This document shows, one piece after another, positions 1 through 5,925 of a stretch of 5,940 nt of DNA. Under the pieces are notes generated by a model. It was not told the DNA's origin. It was given only the letters and a program-made list of their open reading frames with translations, and searched no databases. This DNA comes from an uncultured Erysipelotrichales bacterium (lineage in GTDB: Bacteria > Bacillota_I > Bacilli_A > Erysipelotrichales > Coprobacillaceae), in the NCBI GenBank assembly GCA_934754755.1, contig CAKVJS010000080.1, positions 1-5,940 on the forward strand, in the 5' to 3' direction. Made by a program: the position numbers and the translations under genes. Numbering within the stretch: position 1 is the stretch's first letter; the number at the start of each line of letters is the position of its first letter.

Positions 1-2
1 TC

Positions 3-40
3 ATAAAAATAAAAAGATGATAACATACTGTTTATCATCT
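3..40 (-). terminator. Intrinsic terminator after glnN
   Basis: Read on the minus strand, a perfect 9-bp stem (AGATGATAA at 40-32 pairing with TTATCATCT at 23-15) encloses an 8-base loop. It is followed by the T-rich tail TTTTTATTTTT, which is the classic Rho-independent layout. It lies 46 bases beyond the glnN stop codon and is the natural end of that transcript. The stem is AT-rich, so it may be only moderately strong. On the plus strand no T-run follows, so it should act in one direction only. Confidence 0.85.
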
Positions 41-85
41 CCTGTAATGATTTCCTAAAATAAGCAATAGAACTGAAATATAGTA

Positions 86-2161
86 TTATATTCCAAATAA
101 TAAATCAATATACGTTGGCATAGGCCAATCCTTGCGATCAACTATTTCTTCTAACGAGTCAACCGTTTGGCGTAATTGTTGCATTGTTTCTAATACATAG
201 GTACGCCAATACATAGAAATTTCATATGTCTTTCCTTGCATTTGATTTGCGTTATCTATATATTGTTCTAACTGTTTAATTTGTTCCTTCATAGTTGTAA
301 GCAAAGAAGAAACTTGGGTAACATCATCTTTAAGACACGTTTCTATATTTGCTTCTTTGGTAACTAAATATGTTTCGGTTATTTTACGTAAGTATCCTAC
401 GACAGCAGGATATATTTGTGTTTTTACCATAGACAGGGCAGTCGATGCTTCCACGCGGATTACTTTTATATAATTTTCATGTAATATTTCATACCTAGAT
501 TGCATCTCTGTGTCACTATAAATATGGAGAGATGTAAGTAAGGCAATATTTTTTGGCGCACGTAAGCACTCAATGGCATCCACTGTATTTTTAACATTCG
601 CCAAGCCACGACGCGCAGCTTCCTCTTGCCAAGAAGGGGCATACCCATCCCCATTAAAAATAATACGGCGATGTTCTCTAATAAATCTTTTAACCACTTC
701 TGCTAACGATTGTCCGGCTTCCAAGGCATCAGCCATATCATTCATAGCACTAGCTACAATGGCATTTAACATGGTATTTGGAGCAGCAATGGATTGGTTT
801 GATCCAACGGCTCTAAATTCAAATTTATTGCCAGTAAAGGCAAATGGTGAGGTACGATTTCGATCCGTTGTATCTTTGGAAAAGGTTGGTACGACAGCTA
901 CACCTGTTTTGAAGCGATCGTTTTCCTTACTGTTCGTCTCTGTCCCTTGACAAATATTTTCAACAAGTTCCTCTAAAGCATCACCTAAAAACATCGAAAT
1001 AATAGCCGGTGGTGCTTCATGTCCACCAAGACGATGATCATTTCCAGCACTCGCAATAGTCATTCGTAGTAGATCCGCATGTTCATCTACCGCTTTAATA
1101 GTACAAGCTAAAGCAGCCAGAAAAGCATCATTTTGTGATGGATTTTCACCAGGGTCAAAAATATTAATACCTGTATTTGTGATTAGAGACCAGTTGTTAT
1201 GTTTACCCGATCCATTCACATTCGCAAATGGTTTTTCATGCAATAGACAACGTAACCCGTGTTTCTTCGCAATTTCCTGCATCAGTTGCATTAATAGCGT
1301 ATTATTGTCCGTTGTAATATTTACTTTTGCATAGACACAAGCCAATTCGTGTTGGGCTGGTGCGACTTCATTATGTTTTGTTTTAGCTGGAATTCCATAT
1401 AGCCATAATTCACGATCTAGATCCGCCATAAAGCTACATACTTTACGTTTTAAACTACCAAAGTAATGGGCTTCTATGTCCTGATCCTTTGGTGCCATAG
1501 CACCAAATAGAGTCCGACCCGTTAATCGTAAGTCTAATCGTTGTTGGAATACACTATCATCCACAAGAAAATATTCTTGTTCTGCGCCAACGGAAGACAT
1601 GACTTTCGTAACGTCAGGCAATCCAATCAATGTTAACAGTCGAGTGGCAGCTAACGACAAGGCGTCGCAGGAACGAAGTAATGGTGTCTTTTTATCCAAT
1701 GCTTCTCCCGTATAAGAACAAAATAAAGTCGGTATATATAGTGATCCATCTTTTATAAAGGCGGGTGATGTACAATCCCAAGCGGTATATCCACGTGCTT
1801 CAAAAGTTGCACGAAGTCCTCCAGAAGGAAAGGAAGAAGCATCTGGTTCTCCTTTACGCAGTGTTTTACCACTAAATTCTAAAATAGCTTTACTTCCGGA
1901 TGGTTCTATAAAGGCATCATGCTTTTCCGCCGTCATTCCCGTCATTGGCATAAACCAATGGGTATAATGCGTTGCTCCATTTTCCACAGCCCAGATCTTC
2001 ATCGCATTGGCAACTACCGTTGCTGTTTCTTTTGACAATGGCTCTCCCTTTGCGATAGAATCATGGAATGCTTTATAGGTAGATCGCGGAATTCTTTCTT
2101 TCATTACATCATCGCTAAATGTTAAACTTCCATACTTCTCCAGTAATGTATTTATCGTCAT
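86..2161 (-). CDS. glnN: Glutamine synthetase type III (GlnN family)
   Basis: This enzyme condenses glutamate and ammonia to glutamine using ATP in the cytoplasm. At 691 residues it has the usual length of bacterial GSIII, well above the roughly 440-470 of GSI. The N-terminal region carries the family-typical stretch THWFMPMTG (67-75) and FIEP (84-87). Active-site motifs then appear in order: GAEQEY (192-197, metal-binding glutamates), HNEVAPAQHE (263-272), NVNGSGKHNNWS (314-325, nucleotide and metal histidine H321), NDHRLGGHEAPP (374-385), TDRNRTSPF (432-440) and KFEFR (446-450). The C-terminal helical tail ends in a WPMPTY-DLLF motif typical of the class. No key residue is missing. The start is the ATG at 2161, behind a six-G Shine-Dalgarno-like run. 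The gene has its own consensus promoter and its own terminator, so it can be expressed alone; readthrough from yfcE is also possible because nothing separates them. No GlnR-like operator or glutamine RNA was seen in the short leader. The family assignment is very secure. Some annotations call such genes glnA or glnA3. Confidence 0.97.
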   Translation of the reverse strand: MTINTLLEKYGSLTFSDDVMKERIPRSTYKAFHDSIAKGEPLSKETATVVANAMKIWAVENGATHYTHWFMPMTGMTAEKHDAFIEPSGSKAILEFSGKTLRKGEPDASSFPSGGLRATFEARGYTAWDCTSPAFIKDGSLYIPTLFCSYTGEALDKKTPLLRSCDALSLAATRLLTLIGLPDVTKVMSSVGAEQEYFLVDDSVFQQRLDLRLTGRTLFGAMAPKDQDIEAHYFGSLKRKVCSFMADLDRELWLYGIPAKTKHNEVAPAQHELACVYAKVNITTDNNTLLMQLMQEIAKKHGLRCLLHEKPFANVNGSGKHNNWSLITNTGINIFDPGENPSQNDAFLAALACTIKAVDEHADLLRMTIASAGNDHRLGGHEAPPAIISMFLGDALEELVENICQGTETNSKENDRFKTGVAVVPTFSKDTTDRNRTSPFAFTGNKFEFRAVGSNQSIAAPNTMLNAIVASAMNDMADALEAGQSLAEVVKRFIREHRRIIFNGDGYAPSWQEEAARRGLANVKNTVDAIECLRAPKNIALLTSLHIYSDTEMQSRYEILHENYIKVIRVEASTALSMVKTQIYPAVVGYLRKITETYLVTKEANIETCLKDDVTQVSSLLTTMKEQIKQLEQYIDNANQMQGKTYEISMYWRTYVLETMQQLRQTVDSLEEIVDRKDWPMPTYIDLLFGI

Positions 2162-2169
2162 TTATTCTG

Positions 2170-2175
2170 CCCCCC
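2170..2175 (-). promoter_or_regulatory. Unusual G-run ribosome binding site of glnN
   Basis: The minus strand reads CTGGGGGGC, with six consecutive G residues ending eight bases before the glnN ATG. No AGGAGG-like sequence is present, so this G-run is the only candidate to pair with the CCUCC of 16S rRNA. The other genes in the window have conventional A- and G-mixed sites. Its role as the ribosome binding site is inferred from position. Confidence 0.55.
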
Positions 2176-2194
2176 AGCTTACTATTCTTGCGCT

Positions 2195-2223
2195 ATTATA
2201 CAATTTCGTCTTTTATATGTCAA
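2195..2223 (-). promoter_or_regulatory. Consensus sigma-A promoter of glnN
   Basis: On the minus strand, TTGACA (2223-2218) and TATAAT (2200-2195) are separated by exactly 17 bases. Both hexamers match the housekeeping consensus perfectly. The expected transcription start is near 2188, giving a leader of about 27 bases, too short for a riboswitch. The -35 box begins 13 bases past the yfcE stop codon. Such a strong core would be expected to drive high basal expression unless repressed, and no obvious inverted-repeat operator overlaps it. Confidence 0.88.
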
Positions 2224-2236
2224 TAAACCCTATTTT

Positions 2237-2779
2237 CTATACTATATTTATACTCGCTACTACTTGCTTATCAAAATTCTTAATCATAAAGGTATCCCCT
2301 TCTAACACACCATAACTATTATCCCCCTCTTTAGGTAGTGAGATAGAAGACGGGTTAATAATGTATATGCCATCTTTCTTCTTCGCAATAGGCTTATGGT
2401 AGTGACCATAGGCTAATACCGTCCCTTTAGAGATTGGTGGTAATTGATCCTCATATTCATGGTGTCCATGCGTTAAATAGAAAGGATGACCATTTAATGT
2501 AATCTCTTTATGATCCTGCATACAATCAAATTCTAAAACCATTTGATCGACTTCTGCATCACAGTTACCGCGCACTGCTGTTATCTTATCTTTATATTCA
2601 TTTAATAAAGCGGCCACCTTTTTACAATCATACCCATCTGGTAATGGATTTCTAGGTCCATGATATAAAATATCCCCTAAAATAATTAGTTTATCAAAGT
2701 TTTCTTGTTCATATATATCAATCGCTCTTTTTAGCCATGTATAAGAACCATGAATATCGGAAATAAACATTACTTTCAT
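2237..2779 (-). CDS. yfcE: YfcE/MJ0936-family metallophosphodiesterase
   Basis: This is a 180-residue single-domain calcineurin-like phosphoesterase of the YfcE type, a cytoplasmic enzyme using two divalent metals. Metal and active-site motifs, counted from the chosen start, are SDIHG (D8, H10), GD (D36) followed by HGPRNPLPDGY (40-50), GNCD (N72), THGHH (H104, H106) and YGHYHKP (H126, H128). The HGPRN, GNCD and INPSSIS-P elements are those of the E. coli YfcE subgroup. That subgroup hydrolyses artificial phosphodiesters in vitro, but its physiological substrate is not settled. Start choice: the reading frame can open at a GTG at 2788, but the ATG at 2779 has AAAGGGTG six bases upstream and gives the family-like N-terminus MKVMFISDIHG. 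The GTG has no properly spaced site. The gene begins five bases after the kinase stop codon, and the ribosome binding site overlaps that stop, so translational coupling is likely. No terminator separates it from glnN. Confidence 0.93.
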   Translation of the reverse strand: MKVMFISDIHGSYTWLKRAIDIYEQENFDKLIILGDILYHGPRNPLPDGYDCKKVAALLNEYKDKITAVRGNCDAEVDQMVLEFDCMQDHKEITLNGHPFYLTHGHHEYEDQLPPISKGTVLAYGHYHKPIAKKKDGIYIINPSSISLPKEGDNSYGVLEGDTFMIKNFDKQVVASINIV

Positions 2780-2784
2780 TGCTT

Positions 2785-3570
2785 TCACCCTTTCGTTAAC
2801 TCATCTAATAAAATATAAAATAAAATGTTATCCTTTGATACCTTAGACATACCATAACTTTCTATAAATAAAGCAATATAGTCGTTAGTTAAAGTTTTCC
2901 CTATTTGTTTTAAATTATAGCGCAAGGAACGCAATCCAATTGCGATATCCAAGTGTCTATCAGAAACCCCTAATTGTACAACATCAATATAACCTACCGT
3001 ATTTTGACTAACGACAATTAAATTAGGCATGCACACATCGCCGTGACATAATACGAGATCGTCTTCCACAATCATTTCCTTTTGTAATCGCTGATATAAC
3101 TGTTCTGGCGACAAACCATTAAATTCAGGTTCAAAGAATTGGTTAGTAATAGAACCGGTTGTTACGTTTCTTTTAACATCTTCTAATTTTTGTTGTAGGC
3201 TATGATTATAAGGTATGCCTGTTATTGGAATTGTATGAAAGACACGAATCGCTTTGGCGTATAAACGAATAATGGATTCTATCGTATCGACGGTCAGGTA
3301 GTCCTGTAACATCCTACCTGGCAATGATTCCATAACAACAAAATAATATTCATCTATTTTACCAATTTGATACACAATAGGCACACGTATATATGGTTGT
3401 AACCATTGCAAATTCTTGCCTTCTTCGTATACCTCTTTACGCCTAGCCATCTTCACGACGACATCCTTGCCTTGATATCCTTGTGGAATCATATATACAT
3501 CATCACCCGAAAATCCAATCGGTGCCCGATGTGCATACTGGGTATTTAATCCTTCGATTTTTTCAATCAT
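2785..3570 (-). CDS. APH(3')-like aminoglycoside phosphotransferase family kinase
   Basis: The 261-residue protein has the eukaryotic-protein-kinase-like fold of aminoglycoside phosphotransferases. Visible elements are a nucleotide-loop equivalent GFSGDDVY (19-26), the VVVK lysine (K40) with a following acidic helix (E49/E50), the hinge region VVMESLPG (78-85), the catalytic loop CHGDVCMPN (175-183, with D178 and N183), and the metal aspartate of YID (D196) followed by LGVSDRHLDIA (200-210). The C-terminus FYILLDEL (251-258) and the IRLYAKAIRVFH segment (101-112) recall APH(3')-IIIa. The HGDxCxPN loop resembles APH(3')-I and -II instead. Length matches APH(3') enzymes (about 260-270), and all catalytic residues are intact. 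It could phosphorylate kanamycin-type drugs, but many chromosomal members act on other small molecules or have unknown substrates, so resistance is not claimed. The ATG at 3570 has AAAAGGA seven bases upstream. It sits behind a hairpin that ends the cyclophilin gene and just before yfcE. No transposon parts adjoin it. Confidence 0.88.
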   Translation of the reverse strand: MIEKIEGLNTQYAHRAPIGFSGDDVYMIPQGYQGKDVVVKMARRKEVYEEGKNLQWLQPYIRVPIVYQIGKIDEYYFVVMESLPGRMLQDYLTVDTIESIIRLYAKAIRVFHTIPITGIPYNHSLQQKLEDVKRNVTTGSITNQFFEPEFNGLSPEQLYQRLQKEMIVEDDLVLCHGDVCMPNLIVVSQNTVGYIDVVQLGVSDRHLDIAIGLRSLRYNLKQIGKTLTNDYIALFIESYGMSKVSKDNILFYILLDELTKG

Positions 3571-3595
3571 CAGTTATTCCTTTTCTTCTATAGAT

Positions 3596-3618
3596 AAAAA
3601 GGTAGTATTCGCTACCTT
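3596..3618 (-). terminator. Small terminator or attenuator containing the cyclophilin stop codon
   Basis: The minus strand forms a 7-bp stem (AAGGTAG at 3618-3612, CTACCTT at 3605-3599) with a 6-base loop, followed by a T-run (TTTTT at 3600-3596). The last two A-T pairs borrow from the T-run. The TAG stop of the cyclophilin gene lies inside the ascending arm. Because the kinase gene starts only 25 bases further on, and no convincing promoter was seen in between, this is probably a weak or leaky terminator that lowers rather than abolishes downstream transcription. A translating ribosome reaching the stop would cover the stem. Confidence 0.6.
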
Positions 3619-4094
3619 ATTCTTTCTATTGTTTTTATAATAATTGGTTGCAATGGACAATCCTGCATATCCTTTTGAACATTGGCGATTTTATCAACAA
3701 CTTCTAGTCCTTTAGTTATTTTCCCAAAAGCAGCATATTCTCCATCTAAATGGGGTGCATCTTGATGCATAATAAAAAATTGTGAAGAAGCAGAGTCCGG
3801 AATCATTGTTCGCGCCATGGAAAGTACACCACGCGTATGCTTTAAATTATTCGCTACCCCATTACTACTAAACTCTCCTTTAATCGTTTTACATTCTTTT
3901 GGCGTTTTATTTTTATCTAACCCGCCTCCTTGAATCATAAACCCTGCAATAACACGGTGGAAAATCAATCCATCATAAAATTTTTGATCGATTAAAGATA
4001 AAAAGTTAGTAACACTAATCGGTGCAAGGTCAGGATATAATTCTCCTTCCATAACATCTCCATCTTCCATTTCAATTCTAAATTTCTCTACCAT
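3612..4094 (-). CDS. Cyclophilin-type peptidyl-prolyl cis-trans isomerase
   Basis: This 160-residue single-domain cyclophilin catalyses cis-trans isomerisation of proline peptide bonds. It has no signal peptide or lipobox, so it is expected in the cytoplasm. Landmarks are FYDGLIFHRVI (39-49, with catalytic-arginine equivalent R47), GFMIQGG (51-57), GVLSMAR (89-95), SQFFI (104-108) and HLDGEYAAFGKI (115-126). The position of human CypA Trp121 is histidine here (H115), which usually goes with weak cyclosporin binding; that is an inference from the family. The length is normal for small bacterial cyclophilins, and no second domain is present. The ATG at 4094 is preceded at six bases by GAAAGGGGAG, a strong ribosome binding site. 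The gap to rlmH (65 bases) contains a -10-like box, so it may have its own promoter. A hairpin overlaps its stop codon. Of the Bacillota names (ppiB, ppiA) none is certain. Confidence 0.95.
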   Translation of the reverse strand: MVEKFRIEMEDGDVMEGELYPDLAPISVTNFLSLIDQKFYDGLIFHRVIAGFMIQGGGLDKNKTPKECKTIKGEFSSNGVANNLKHTRGVLSMARTMIPDSASSQFFIMHQDAPHLDGEYAAFGKITKGLEVVDKIANVQKDMQDCPLQPIIIKTIERIR

Positions 4095-4123
4095 AGTATT
4101 CTCCCCTTTCTATACTTAGTTCT

Positions 4124-4129
4124 ATTATA
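4124..4129 (-). promoter_or_regulatory. Possible -10 box for the cyclophilin gene
   Basis: The minus strand carries a perfect TATAAT with a predicted start near 4117, some 22 bases before the cyclophilin ATG. At 17 bases upstream the hexamer is TGGATT, a poor -35 match, and TTGCTT is too close (12 bases). The region is AT-rich, so TATAAT may occur by chance. Treat it as a candidate only. Confidence 0.4.
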
Positions 4130-4159
4130 ATAAAAAAGGTAAAGCAAATCCATAACAAA

Positions 4160-4639
4160 CTACTTGTGATAGGATTCTTTACGCATAATCTTAAACGATC
4201 GATATAATTGTTCTACTAATATTACTTTCATTAATGGATGCGGAAATGTCATTTTAGAAAAGGATAATAGAAAATCGGCTCGTTGTAATACCTCTTGACC
4301 ACAACCTAAACTACCACCAATTATAAAAGTAAAAGTACTTGTACCTGCTATCATATTTTGTTCTATCATATTTGATAGTTCTATCGAATCTAACATTTTA
4401 CCTTGTCGATCCAATACGATTACCAAGTCTTTTTCCTTTATATATCGTAGTATTTTTTGTCCTTCTTTATCCATAATTTGTGTAGCCATATGGGTAGAGC
4501 ACGTATCCGGAATGCTCTCATCGGCCACGATTATATTTTCTATCTTAGCATACGCCTGCATCCTTTTTGTATACTCCCCAATAGCATCCAGTAAGTATTT
4601 CTCACGTATTTTTCCAACCGATATTATTTTAATCTTCAC
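4160..4639 (-). CDS. rlmH: 23S rRNA (pseudouridine1915-N3)-methyltransferase RlmH
   Basis: RlmH is a SPOUT-class enzyme that uses S-adenosylmethionine to methylate N3 of pseudouridine 1915 in helix 69 of 23S rRNA, acting on assembled 70S ribosomes. The 159-residue length matches the family exactly. Recognisable parts are the N-terminal strand KIISVGKIREKY (4-15), LDRQGKMLDS (76-85), the trefoil-knot glycine loop IIGGSLG (106-112), SFSKMTFPH (126-134), and the C-terminal EQLYRSFKIMRKESYHK (143-159), whose final Tyr-His-Lys is characteristic. Overall similarity to the S. aureus protein is evident by eye. The start is a GTG at 4639, chosen because GGAGGAG (4652-4646) lies six bases upstream and the N-terminus fits the family; no nearby in-frame ATG competes. 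The gene overlaps the end of walJ by 11 bases, with its ribosome binding site inside walJ codons, which points to coupled translation. No clear terminator follows it. Confidence 0.97.
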   Translation of the reverse strand: MKIKIISVGKIREKYLLDAIGEYTKRMQAYAKIENIIVADESIPDTCSTHMATQIMDKEGQKILRYIKEKDLVIVLDRQGKMLDSIELSNMIEQNMIAGTSTFTFIIGGSLGCGQEVLQRADFLLSFSKMTFPHPLMKVILVEQLYRSFKIMRKESYHK

Positions 4640-5381
4640 GCCTTACTCCTCCGCTAACCACTTCCTGTTGACTCGCAACCCGAATATTAGAAAAGGAGAT
4701 CTGATGGCTATCAAATATTTGTTGGTACGCGGTTAATGCTTTATCTGGACTATTGGCTTCACCACTTAAATGGGCTAAGGTTATTTCCTTTGTTTGTTTA
4801 CCGATCACTCGGGCCATAACACTAGCACTATATTCATTATTCATATGGCCAATATCACTCGCAATACGTTGTTTTATAAAATACGGTCTAGCGGTATCCA
4901 TTAACATTTCTACATCATGATTACTCTCCATAATGTAATACTCATGATTTGTCATATATTTTTCATTTTTCTTAGATACATACCCGGTATCTGTCATATA
5001 TAGTATCTTTTCCTGTTCTCCCCGTATGGAAAAGGCTAAGGGACTCGTTGCGTCATGTGAAATCGCTAAAGGAGTAATCGTATAATGGGCTAATTGTTTA
5101 TCCTGATAAGGAACCAATTCCTGACTATCCATCATATCAGGAATACACCCTTTACCACAATAAACAATATCTTCATTAAATATCGATATGTACTTATTAT
5201 GATCGGAATGATCATGCGTCAATAACACATAATTAATCTCATCTAAGTCATGGCTAACACTTGTTAGTCTTTTTATAAGTTGTCGTTTTGAAATACCACA
5301 GTCAATAAGAATTCCAACCCCCTGTTCCCAAATAAATACACTATTTCCTTTAGATCCACTAGCTAAAATATGATACTCCAT
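4629..5381 (-). CDS. walJ: WalJ/YycJ-family metallo-beta-lactamase-fold hydrolase (probable exonuclease)
   Basis: The 250-residue protein is a single metallo-beta-lactamase domain of the YycJ/WalJ family, whose members have been described as 5'-3' DNA exonucleases with links to mismatch repair and to the WalRK cell-wall regulon. Motifs, counted from the chosen start, are ILASGSKGNS (5-14), LIDCG (26-30), the metal motif THDHSDH (H56, H58, D60, H61), SHD (H109), TDTG (D131), ESNHD (152-156), DIGHMNNEYSA (H179) and LAHLSGEANSP (H204). All are family-typical and intact. An in-frame GTG at 5390 would add three residues, but the ATG at 5381 has GGGGTG six bases upstream, while the GTG has no ribosome binding site, so the ATG is preferred. 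The last codons hold the rlmH ribosome binding site. In many Bacillota walJ closes the walRKHIJ operon; here a lipoprotein gene precedes it, and walR or walK, if present, lie outside the window. Confidence 0.94.
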   Translation of the reverse strand: MEYHILASGSKGNSVFIWEQGVGILIDCGISKRQLIKRLTSVSHDLDEINYVLLTHDHSDHNKYISIFNEDIVYCGKGCIPDMMDSQELVPYQDKQLAHYTITPLAISHDATSPLAFSIRGEQEKILYMTDTGYVSKKNEKYMTNHEYYIMESNHDVEMLMDTARPYFIKQRIASDIGHMNNEYSASVMARVIGKQTKEITLAHLSGEANSPDKALTAYQQIFDSHQISFSNIRVASQQEVVSGGVRRED

Positions 5382-5402
5382 CTCTGTCACCCCATTATGG
5401 CA

Positions 5403-5411
5403 AGTATATCA
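5403..5411 (-). promoter_or_regulatory. Possible extended -10 promoter for walJ-rlmH
   Basis: The minus strand reads TGATATACT, an extended -10 (TGnTATACT, five of six in the hexamer). The -35 position at 17 bases is TTTATT, a weak match, in an A/T-rich upstream stretch. The predicted start near 5396 would leave only about 15 leader bases before the walJ ATG, just enough for its GGGGTG site. Cotranscription from the lipoprotein gene is an equally good explanation, since no terminator lies between them. Confidence 0.33.
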
Positions 5412-5445
5412 TACCGCAAATAAAAAATAAAATATTTGTACTCTA

Positions 5446-5925
5446 TTACTTCTGTTTCTGCTTCTTAGCTTCTTCTTCCCTTATTGCCTGCGCCTTACTT
5501 CCATCAGACTCAATTTTACCCCATCCTATAGCTTCATTTAGATAGTACCATTCACTATATTCAACAAAGATATCTTTTGAGGTACCTAAATATTTCAATA
5601 CATTATCTAAAACTTTTTCTTCATCCACATTCCCTTGTTCTAATTTACCTTTGCCTATTGTATCTTTACCAACTGGGTAATTGATTCTATAGTCAACAAC
5701 ATCATTATTATGGTGTTCGATTGAAATATTTTTAGCTTTCTTACTAGAAATAGTAACTCGAATAATCCAATCCTTACAGGCATACTCTACGAAATCTTTA
5801 TCTTTATACATATCATCAGCATGCTCTTGGATTCTCTCACCCATTTTCTCTCCTTCGGATTTTTTACACCCCACTAAACTAAAAAACAATAACGATATAA
5901 TAAATAACTTACTTAATTTATACAT
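5446..5925 (-). CDS. Small lipoprotein of unknown function
   Basis: I do not recognise this 159-residue protein. It begins with a short basic n-region (MYKLSK), a hydrophobic core (7-18), and the lipobox LVGC with C20 as the lipidation site, followed by KK. It should therefore be exported, cut by lipoprotein signal peptidase and anchored on the outer face of the membrane. The mature part (about 140 residues) is charged and soluble-looking, with no second membrane segment. Residues 45-95 alternate in a beta-like way (YACKDWIIRVTISS, then NISIEHH and YRINYP), residues 102-112 look helical, and the tail from about 144 is a very charged run of Lys, Glu, Gln and Ala ending in KKQKQK. No catalytic motif is evident. 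The ATG at 5925 has AGAAGGAG seven bases upstream at the window edge. The gene lies 64 bases before walJ in the same direction; whether this reflects a functional link is unknown. Confidence 0.82.
   Translation of the reverse strand: MYKLSKLFIISLLFFSLVGCKKSEGEKMGERIQEHADDMYKDKDFVEYACKDWIIRVTISSKKAKNISIEHHNNDVVDYRINYPVGKDTIGKGKLEQGNVDEEKVLDNVLKYLGTSKDIFVEYSEWYYLNEAIGWGKIESDGSKAQAIREEEAKKQKQK

Noticed and set aside
466..654. Minus-strand 62-codon open frame
   Set aside because: It is nested in glnN in another frame and has no family similarity.
573..950. Plus-strand open frame of 125 codons
   Set aside because: It lies wholly inside glnN on the opposite strand and has no recognisable domain; the glnN frame carries full family motifs, so this is a shadow.
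2170..2175. Six-C run as a phase-variable tract
   Set aside because: Six bases is short for slippage, and the run is in the leader of a core metabolic gene where length change would mainly alter the ribosome site spacing.
2162..2236. Glutamine riboswitch or GlnR operator upstream of glnN
   Set aside because: The predicted leader is only about 27 bases, and no TGTnA-n7-TnACA inverted repeat was found around the promoter.
4130..4159. ACC followed by a T-run downstream of rlmH as a terminator
   Set aside because: No stem of more than two or three pairs can be formed before the T-run.
4512..4736. Plus-strand 74-codon open frame with a hydrophobic start
   Set aside because: It is antisense to the rlmH-walJ junction. 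The hydrophobic look comes from reading the reverse of coding sequence.
5417..5438. AT-only hairpin between the lipoprotein gene and walJ as a terminator
   Set aside because: The 6-bp stem (CAAATA/TATTTG) has one G-C pair, the T-rich part is in the loop, and no T-run follows. It would not be expected to terminate transcription.
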